Shown here: positions 35,382 to 40,338 of the stretch, in pieces | How the letters are laid out: the number at the start of each line of letters is the position of its first letter | Position numbering within the stretch: the stretch's first letter is position 1 | Source of the DNA: Candidatus Kapaibacterium sp. | GTDB taxonomy: Bacteria > Bacteroidota > Ignavibacteria > Kapaibacteriales > UBA2268 | DNA: 40,338 nt | Assembly: GCA_937995785.1 (NCBI GenBank) | Contig: CALKJQ010000048.1 | Coordinates: 1-40,338, forward strand | Direction: 5' to 3' | Made by a program: the position numbers and the translations under genes | The notes under the pieces: generated by a model | The model's database searches: none | What the model saw: only the letters and a program-made list of their open reading frames with translations | Told to the model about the DNA's origin: nothing

Positions 35382-35389
35382 CAAAATTA
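35382..35389 (-). promoter_or_regulatory. -7 promoter element of lpxC/fabZ
   Basis: TAATTTTG on the minus strand, about 46 bases upstream of the start codon. Confidence 0.45.
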
Positions 35390-35533
35390 CGAAAATATCA
35401 ATTAAAATATCTGAAAGGGACGATTTTATTTGTTTAGGTGGACAGAAACATAAATATTCAAATTAAAATTAAATATTATTAATATTTGCAATTATAAGTT
35501 ATTTTAAAATAATGTTATTCATCAATATTTTTG

Positions 35534-35541
35534 TAATTTTG
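35534..35541 (+). promoter_or_regulatory. -7 promoter element of the glutamine synthetase gene
   Basis: TAATTTTG, 28 bases before the ATG at 35570. Confidence 0.45.
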
Positions 35542-35569
35542 TTATTATAAATAAATTATAAATTAACTT

Positions 35570-37120
35570 ATGACAAATAAAATTAATTTCGCATTATCCA
35601 ACCCAATCGAAGTGATTACCAGAAAATCAAAGTACGATTGGAACACAGATGATTTATTAAAAGTAATTCTGGAAAAAGGTATTGAAAGAATAACTTTCCA
35701 TTACACTGGCTGGGACGGGAAAATTAAAGATTTGAGAATTCCTATCACAGATTACGACCAAGCAGTGCATATACTGACTGATGGAGAAAGGGTAGATGGC
35801 TCATCATTGTTCAAAGGGGTGGTGGATACGGGAAAATCCGATTTATACGTTGTTCCCTCCTATCGCTCTGCCTTCTTGAATCCGTTCGATTCCAAAAGTT
35901 TGGATTTTATATGTAGATTTTTCGACAAAGATGGCGAATTAGCAAACTTTGCTCCCGATAACCTTTTACTAAAACTCTCGAAAGAGTTGCAATCCAAGAC
36001 TGGATATGAACTTTATGCATTGAGCGAATTAGAATTTTATTTAATTCAAGAACCTAAATCCGAAATTTATAAACTCCAGGCACAAAACGGTTACCATGCC
36101 AGCTCTCCATTTGTTAAAAGTGCTGATATTTTGGACGAAATTCTAAGAAATATTGCTGTAACAATGGGCAATGTAAAGTATGCCCATTTCGAAGTGGGTG
36201 CTATCGAAAATTTAACAAGTGATTTTCCGCAATTTAGCGGAAAAAATGCCGAACAAGTCGAAGTTGAATTCCAATTAGCCCCGATTGACGAAGCAGCAGA
36301 TATGTCTGTTTTGGCAATGTGGATAATTCGCAACATCGCTTTCCGGCATAATGCTTTGGCGACTTTCTATCCCAAACTCGAAATTGGACACGCCGGCAAT
36401 GGATTGCATTTCCACCTTGCTTTAAAAAAGAATGGAAGCAATTCTATGTTGGACGACAATTGTAAACTTTCGAACGAGGCTTTAACCCTAATTGGTGGCT
36501 TGGTAAAATATGCTCCAAGTTTAACAGCGTTCGGGAACTTAGTGGCTGGTTCGTACTTGCGATTAGTTCCACACCAAGAAGCACCCACAAAGGTTTGTTG
36601 GAGCGAAATGAACCGCTCGGCAATGATTCGCGTTCCATTGGCATGGACTAATGTTGGCAAATTGTCGGACAAAATCAATCCAAAAGGAGATGTAACGCAT
36701 TGTTGCCAAGATGGCCGCCAAACTGTGGAAATCCGCACCCCCGATGGTAGCGCCAATATTCATTTACTATTAGCAGGAATTACCAAAGCAGCAACTTGGG
36801 CATTTGATAACCAGGATTATGCGATATCGCTTGCTAACAAACATCACGTTTCGGGTAATATTCACGACAATCCCGAATATAGTAATCTGCCAGAAATTTC
36901 CGATAGTTGCGAATCCTCTGCCGATGCGTTGCTTGCCGATAAATCGCTGTATGTTGCCGATGAAGGATTTCCCGAACGAGTTATTCTGAAAACTTACGAG
37001 ATGCTCAAAGCAGAACGCGATAAAAATTTGAATACCTTTATTGCTGGTTTGCCCGATGAGGAAAGAAACAACACATTGCGCCGAATTATCCATAAAGCCA
37101 TAATCGAAAGAAACATATAA
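35570..37120 (+). CDS. glnA: Glutamine synthetase, atypical type I
   Basis: A 516-residue glutamine synthetase-fold enzyme, forming glutamine from glutamate, ammonia and ATP. Beta-grasp domain with VDGSSLFKG (75-83). Catalytic domain with ELEFYL (153-158, metal ligands), Glu208 in HFEVG, a loosened segment reaching QVEVEFQ (229-235), GNGLHFHLAL (276-285) with the metal-binding His, RLVPHQEAPTKVCWSEMNRSA (331-351) with flap residues, and VEIRTPDGSANIHL (386-399). The NLYxLP motif carrying the adenylylated Tyr of enteric GS is missing, so control must differ. The sequence has drifted from standard GlnA; a gamma-glutamyl-amine ligase role is possible but I think glutamine synthetase more likely. 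It is monocistronic with its own -7 element. Confidence 0.85.
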   Translation: MTNKINFALSNPIEVITRKSKYDWNTDDLLKVILEKGIERITFHYTGWDGKIKDLRIPITDYDQAVHILTDGERVDGSSLFKGVVDTGKSDLYVVPSYRSAFLNPFDSKSLDFICRFFDKDGELANFAPDNLLLKLSKELQSKTGYELYALSELEFYLIQEPKSEIYKLQAQNGYHASSPFVKSADILDEILRNIAVTMGNVKYAHFEVGAIENLTSDFPQFSGKNAEQVEVEFQLAPIDEAADMSVLAMWIIRNIAFRHNALATFYPKLEIGHAGNGLHFHLALKKNGSNSMLDDNCKLSNEALTLIGGLVKYAPSLTAFGNLVAGSYLRLVPHQEAPTKVCWSEMNRSAMIRVPLAWTNVGKLSDKINPKGDVTHCCQDGRQTVEIRTPDGSANIHLLLAGITKAATWAFDNQDYAISLANKHHVSGNIHDNPEYSNLPEISDSCESSADALLADKSLYVADEGFPERVILKTYEMLKAERDKNLNTFIAGLPDEERNNTLRRIIHKAIIERNI

Positions 37121-37190
37121 AAGTCCATCTGATTATTGAACAATATGCAATTTTCAAACGCAAGTACTTTTATGGCTTTGGATTTATTAC

Positions 37191-37223
37191 TTTTCCATAG
37201 CCCTCTCGCACTGTTATGGAAAA
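37191..37223. repeat. Inverted repeat between glutamine synthetase and a lipoprotein gene
   Basis: TTTTCCATA (37191-37199) and TATGGAAAA (37215-37223) can pair as a 9-bp stem with a 15-base loop. It lies between convergent genes, but no T-run follows on either strand, so it is a weak terminator candidate at most. Confidence 0.4.
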
Positions 37224-37281
37224 ATATTAAATGGATTATTGATGTAATAAAATTGAAATATCCTAAATTTAAATAGGCGGT

Positions 37282-37980
37282 TTATTTCTTTTTCAAAAAA
37301 TTACAATTTGCAACTTTTAGGTAAATCGAGCGGGGATATTTAGTTCTAAGTTGATTAAAATAAATATCGGCATTAGCTTGATTGGTTTGGATACATTCAA
37401 TTTGTCCTAAGCGAACGAGAGTTTTTTCTTCAGTTTCCGAATTAATTTTTTTGTCTTTTAATAAATTTTGCAAAAGAGATTTTGCTTGAACTATATTGTT
37501 TTTGGCAATCAAGCATTCGATTTCGCCAAATTTTGCTTCGTAATAAAGCGAATCGCCCGACGGAAGAGTTCCAGCAAGTATGGTGAAATGTTCAATAGCT
37601 TTGTCGAATTGACCATTTTCTAATAATTTGTTGGCGGTTTCTATTTCTTTTTCGATGGGATTTATTGTCTTCTTTACCGATTCGGCTTGATTTTGTTTCA
37701 AAGCATAAATAGGTTCCATTTCGATTTTGGTGGTATCTTCGAATCGAACTTTTGGCTTTTGGGGGGTAGCTTGTTGATTCTTTTCTTCTTTTTTTGTTTT
37801 ATTGTCCGAAGGCTTGGAAGTTGGCTTTGTTATTGGTTTTTTACCTTTGGATTCTGTTGCAATAGTATCGATATTGCTTTTGATTGGTGTAGGTTTCTTC
37901 GCAGATTTCATTGCCGAAGGAGATGATACAGCACAACTATACAACAAAAATGACAATAAGAATATTATAATATTATACAT
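37282..37980 (-). CDS. Lipoprotein with disordered linker and TPR-like domain
   Basis: A 232-residue lipoprotein of unrecognised function. The lipobox LLYSC gives a lipidated Cys at 16. Residues 25-85 are rich in Lys, Pro, Thr and Ser and are probably disordered. Residues about 108-225 are helical, with TPR-like repeats (ANKLLENGQFDKAIEHF; AKFGEIECLIAKNNIVQAKSLL; LVRLGQIECIQTNQANADIYF) and end LRTKYPRSIYLKVANC. The last part resembles the TPR region of YbgF/CpoB or BamD-type proteins, so a scaffold role in the envelope is plausible. A minus-strand -7 element at 38019-38026 precedes it. Confidence 0.7.
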   Translation of the reverse strand: MYNIIIFLLSFLLYSCAVSSPSAMKSAKKPTPIKSNIDTIATESKGKKPITKPTSKPSDNKTKKEEKNQQATPQKPKVRFEDTTKIEMEPIYALKQNQAESVKKTINPIEKEIETANKLLENGQFDKAIEHFTILAGTLPSGDSLYYEAKFGEIECLIAKNNIVQAKSLLQNLLKDKKINSETEEKTLVRLGQIECIQTNQANADIYFNQLRTKYPRSIYLKVANCNFLKKK

Positions 37981-38018
37981 TTTTCTCTAATTTTTTATTT
38001 AGTATGCAAAAATTAAAC

Positions 38019-38048
38019 CAAATTTAAGAAATAATATTAGTAAATTTG
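38019..38048. promoter_or_regulatory. Back-to-back -7 promoter elements between two lipoprotein genes
   Basis: TAAATTTG reads on the minus strand (complement of 38019-38026) toward the TPR-like lipoprotein and on the plus strand (38041-38048) toward the Omp28-like gene. The two identical elements face away from each other, 14 bases apart. Confidence 0.5.
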
Positions 38049-38073
38049 TAATTCAAAAAAAATTCGAACGAAT

Positions 38074-38925
38074 ATGTTGAAATTCTTATTAAAATTCTTA
38101 TTAATAATCATACCCACAATCATCATAATGGTTGCGTGTGATGTGATTGAACCTCCATACGAAGAGAAACCAAATGTTACTATCGATACAGTTGCCAAAG
38201 TTGTTTTGTTGGAGGAATACACGGGGTTTCGCTGTGGCAATTGTCCCGCCGCCGGCGAGATAGCCCATCATATTAAGGAACTATACCCGAATAACGTAGT
38301 TTTGCTATCGATACATGCGGGAGTATTGGCTATGCCCACACCTCAGCATAAATATAATTTCATATCCCAAACGATGAAGGATTTGGAGAATTATTTCAAT
38401 ATTGGATGGGGAGTGGGAACGCCTAATGGTTTGGTTGATAGAGTGAAATATAGCAATAATCTCATTTTGCCCGAAAGTGATTGGCAATCGGCTGTTACCG
38501 AAAGGCTCAAAACCCCAGCAATCGCCAAAATTGATTTGTCGCCCAAATACAATGAAACCAACAAAACAATAGGTTGCGATGTGAAAGTTAAATTTTTGGA
38601 AAACAATAATAACTTTTTTAACATTGCTTTATATGTTGTTGAGGATTCAATTGTTCAATATCAAACAGATTACCGATTAAGTCCACCCGATGTGTACGAT
38701 TTCGTCCATAATAATATCGTACGCGATGCACTTACGCCCACATTTGGGGTTGCACTAAACACCGAAGCAATAAAAAAAGATGAAGAATTCACCAAATCAT
38801 TTAGCAAACAAATACCAGCAAATGCCGATTGGCGACCTAAATGGATTAGAATAGTTGCCATTGTAACTGTGCCCGAACAAGGTCATGCTGTTTATCAAGC
38901 TGCAGAAAAATACATATTGAAATAA
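38074..38925 (+). CDS. Omp28-related lipoprotein with thioredoxin-like CxxC domain
   Basis: A 283-residue lipoprotein. The hydrophobic signal peptide ends in IMVAC (lipidated Cys22). The domain begins VVLLEEYTGFRCGNCPAAGE, with a thioredoxin-type CGNC (Cys54, Cys57) in the style of the Omp28 family first described in Porphyromonas gingivalis. GVGTPNGLVDR (about 113-123) supplies the cis-proline region. A C-terminal beta-sandwich-like part (about 150-283) follows. Related proteins are often exported or surface-exposed in Bacteroidota; the redox partner and target are unknown. It has a -7 element at 38041-38048. The next gene, 77 bases downstream on the same strand, also encodes a Cys-containing lipoprotein. 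Confidence 0.82.
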   Translation: MLKFLLKFLLIIIPTIIIMVACDVIEPPYEEKPNVTIDTVAKVVLLEEYTGFRCGNCPAAGEIAHHIKELYPNNVVLLSIHAGVLAMPTPQHKYNFISQTMKDLENYFNIGWGVGTPNGLVDRVKYSNNLILPESDWQSAVTERLKTPAIAKIDLSPKYNETNKTIGCDVKVKFLENNNNFFNIALYVVEDSIVQYQTDYRLSPPDVYDFVHNNIVRDALTPTFGVALNTEAIKKDEEFTKSFSKQIPANADWRPKWIRIVAIVTVPEQGHAVYQAAEKYILK

Positions 38926-38971
38926 TTTTATTTGTAAAATAGTCTTAAATTATTTATTTAACGCAATTTCT

Positions 38972-38979
38972 TAATTTTG
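38972..38979 (+). promoter_or_regulatory. -7 promoter element for the CxC lipoprotein gene
   Basis: TAATTTTG, 23 bases before the ATG at 39003. It shows that this gene probably has its own transcript rather than only reading through from the Omp28-like gene. Confidence 0.45.
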
Positions 38980-39002
38980 TATCATATTTTTCGGAGTTCG
39001 AA

Positions 39003-39539
39003 ATGAAATTTCTTCTAAATACATTATTAGTTTTTATTATTTTATTCTCATTTTCGTGTAACGAGAATGTTGTGGAACCCGATGCCGTTTCAATGACGAT
39101 AGATGAAATGCTAAGCACGCCCGGCTATACTTGGGTGAACGAAGTGTTGGCAACTTACAAGCAAGATGCTGCAGTTTATTCTCAAATCCAAGCATTGATC
39201 GACAGCAGTCGCGACAAATTTGTGATATTTGCTCGTGCGGCTTGTTCGTGCCCCGACGAGAAAAAAGAATTTGCTCAGGTAGCTAAAATTCTACTCGATT
39301 TGGAAAAAGATAAGAAATTATCTCGGAAACATTGGGAAATGTTTGCGATGAGCTCGCGTTCCAATCCAAACCCATATTCCAATTTATGCAAGTTAAATAA
39401 TTTACCCGAAATTGTTTATCTCCGAAATGGCGTTCCATATTATAACTTTATCGACACGCTTCGCTACGTGATAAACAATAATCTAAAATATCCCGTAAGA
39501 GTCGAAGAACTTATGCTTGAGGCATTAAAGCGACCATAA
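39003..39539 (+). CDS. Small lipoprotein with possible thioredoxin-like fold and CxC motif
   Basis: A 178-residue lipoprotein not assigned to a named family. The lipobox FSFSC gives a lipidated Cys at 19. After a linker the sequence reads DKFVIFARAACSCPDEK (Cys81, Cys83), then helices, then LCKLNNLPEIVYLRNGVPYYNF. A beta-strand leading to a Cys-x-Cys at a helix start, and later a Leu-Pro before a strand, recall a thioredoxin fold with a cis-proline. It lies behind the Omp28-like gene and may share its periplasmic redox or metal role, but this is inference. Its stop codon abuts that of trmH on the other strand. Confidence 0.6.
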   Translation: MKFLLNTLLVFIILFSFSCNENVVEPDAVSMTIDEMLSTPGYTWVNEVLATYKQDAAVYSQIQALIDSSRDKFVIFARAACSCPDEKKEFAQVAKILLDLEKDKKLSRKHWEMFAMSSRSNPNPYSNLCKLNNLPEIVYLRNGVPYYNFIDTLRYVINNNLKYPVRVEELMLEALKRP

Positions 39540-40139
39540 TTATTTTAACAACCACTCTTTAAGCATTGAATTGAAAGTATCGTCAGGCAATTTTGGTGAG
39601 ATGTAATGGTTGGCTAACCTTTTTTGGCGAAAAACTTCGTAAACACTAATAGCTGCGGCAACCGAGATATTTAAGCTTTGCACCATCCCCACCTGAGGTA
39701 TTAGGAAATTTCCGTCGGCTAAATTGTATGCATCGTCCGACACTCCCGAATGCTCGTTGCCAAAAACCAATGCAATTGGTTCGGTTAAATCCATTTCGTA
39801 CAAATCGAATGAATCCTTTCCCATATGAGTTGTATAAACTTTTTTTCCTGATTGACGAAGATAATCAAAACAATCAGCCACATTGGTAAATTGCTTGAAT
39901 TTTAGCCATTTGCGAGCCGAAGCACTACTGGAATCCGCTAATCCGGGCATTGCCTGACCCGAGTGGTAGAGCAAACAAACCTCGAACACTCCAACAGCAT
40001 CACAACTCCGAAGAACAGCAGAAAGGTTGTGTGGGTCGTGGACGTTTTCCAAAACCAAAGAAAAATCAGGTTGGCGTTTTTCGAGCACCGACCTGATCTT
40101 ACTTACTCTTTGTTCTGTTCCAAGAAGATCGAAATTCAT
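39540..40139 (-). CDS. trmH: TrmH/SpoU-family RNA 2'-O-ribose methyltransferase
   Basis: A 199-residue SPOUT methyltransferase. The three family motifs are present: NVHDPHNLSAVLRSCDAVG (about 33-51) with the catalytic Arg, ALVFGNEHSGVS (about 122-133), and IPQVGMVQSLNISVAAAISV (about 147-166) of the trefoil-knot S-adenosylmethionine site. The match to the MVQSLNVSVA form and the short length fit tRNA (Gm18) methyltransferase TrmH better than the 23S enzyme RlmB, which has an extra N-terminal domain. It follows the tiny mS38-like gene by 27 bases, a pairing that puts two translation-related genes together. Confidence 0.9.
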   Translation of the reverse strand: MNFDLLGTEQRVSKIRSVLEKRQPDFSLVLENVHDPHNLSAVLRSCDAVGVFEVCLLYHSGQAMPGLADSSSASARKWLKFKQFTNVADCFDYLRQSGKKVYTTHMGKDSFDLYEMDLTEPIALVFGNEHSGVSDDAYNLADGNFLIPQVGMVQSLNISVAAAISVYEVFRQKRLANHYISPKLPDDTFNSMLKEWLLK

Positions 40140-40166
40140 AACAGAGGAAATTAATCCTACTAAATA

Positions 40167-40259
40167 CTACTTTCTCTTCTTATGTCTGTTCTTTCGCAGT
40201 CTCTTTTTTCTCTTGTGAGTTGCCATCTTATGGCGTTTTCTTTTTCTTCCGCAAGGCAT
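40167..40259 (-). CDS. COX24/AURKAIP1 (mS38-like) small basic ribosomal-type protein
   Basis: A 30-residue ORF: MPCGRKRKRHKMATHKRKKR followed by LRKNRHKKRK. Over half the residues are Lys or Arg. It matches what I recall of the AURKAIP1/COX24 domain proteins annotated in Bacteroidota and Chlorobiota, which resemble the C-terminal tail of mitochondrial ribosomal protein mS38 and the short bS22 of mycobacteria. It therefore probably binds 16S rRNA in the small subunit. A GGGAG ribosome site (complement of 40267-40271) lies 7 bases before the ATG, supporting real translation. trmH follows 27 bases downstream on the same strand. Confidence 0.85.
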   Translation of the reverse strand: MPCGRKRKRHKMATHKRKKRLRKNRHKKRK

Positions 40260-40278
40260 TTAATATCTCCCGTTATTC

Positions 40279-40296
40279 TTACTAATCGTTACTAAT
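40279..40296. repeat. Direct repeat upstream of the mS38-like gene
   Basis: TTACTAAT occurs at 40279-40286 and 40289-40296, exactly 10 bases apart, about 20 bases upstream of the start codon of the tiny basic protein. It could be a tandem protein site or chance. Confidence 0.5.
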
Positions 40297-40338
40297 TTCT
40301 GTATTGTTTACTTTTTTAAGAAAATCTGGTGATGGTTT

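Noticed and set aside
1-40338. CRISPR arrays, tRNA or rRNA genes, insertion sequences, phage or conjugation genes
   Set aside because: No regularly spaced repeats, cloverleaf-like sequences, terminal inverted repeats or recognisable transposase or integrase products were seen by eye; short or degenerate cases could have been missed.

Overview
The window is an AT-rich bacterial chromosome segment carrying about 30 genes. It looks like a member of the Bacteroidota/Chlorobiota superphylum, most likely from the Ignavibacteria/Kapabacteria side; this placement is an inference. The evidence is a fused LpxC-FabZ lipid A enzyme, a DUF2723/TMEM260-type membrane protein, Omp28-type and other lipoproteins with short Ser-Cys or Ala-Cys lipoboxes, a carboxypeptidase-domain TonB receptor, a 30-residue COX24/mS38-like ribosomal-type protein, and a recurring -7 promoter element of the form TAnnTTTG. 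No tRNA, rRNA, CRISPR array, transposase, integrase or phage gene was recognised, so the region reads as ordinary chromosome with some unusual modules.

Layout: 1-2017 holds the 3' end of pyruvate:ferredoxin oxidoreductase and a dihydroorotate-dehydrogenase-like flavoprotein, closed by a terminator. 2393-5813 is secD-secF plus a STAS-domain protein. 5842-9172 is a probable metal-handling set: a Cys-rich exported protein, a TonB-dependent receptor with a Cys-Cys plug and a His-rich loop, and an exported HMA protein with a repeated Cys-Cys tail. A CPA2-type cation/proton antiporter follows. At 11509-15545 a monomeric NADP isocitrate dehydrogenase and an aldehyde dehydrogenase diverge. 15752-21295, minus strand, holds a phytase-like lipoprotein and a coupled pair of a DUF2723 GT-C-like membrane protein with a dolichyl-phosphate-sugar-synthase-like GT2.

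21405-26315 holds an NFACT/RqcH-like protein, yebC-ruvC, an L,D-transpeptidase-like lipoprotein and a lipocalin. 26410-30865, minus strand, is a three-gene [FeFe] hydrogenase operon (NuoF-like, catalytic, NuoE-like). With the PFOR it points to anaerobic or fermentative hydrogen metabolism through ferredoxin and NAD(P)H; no maturase genes are in view. 31078-33110 is a DprE1/DprE2-like oxidase-reductase pair. 33149-35336 is lpxC/fabZ-lpxA. 35570-37120 is an atypical type I glutamine synthetase. The right end has three small lipoproteins, two of them with thioredoxin-like features, then trmH behind the tiny mS38-like gene.

The most interesting points are the DUF2723 plus polyprenyl-P-sugar synthase pair (possible bacterial protein O-glycosylation), the DprE1/DprE2 pair outside Actinobacteria, the NuoF-like subunit with an apparently duplicated, cysteine-poor thioredoxin-like domain, the TSCSP motif in the hydrogenase, and the compact metal-handling set. 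Nothing here proves a wholly new system. Function calls rest on recognised motifs and recalled family knowledge; no searches were run.
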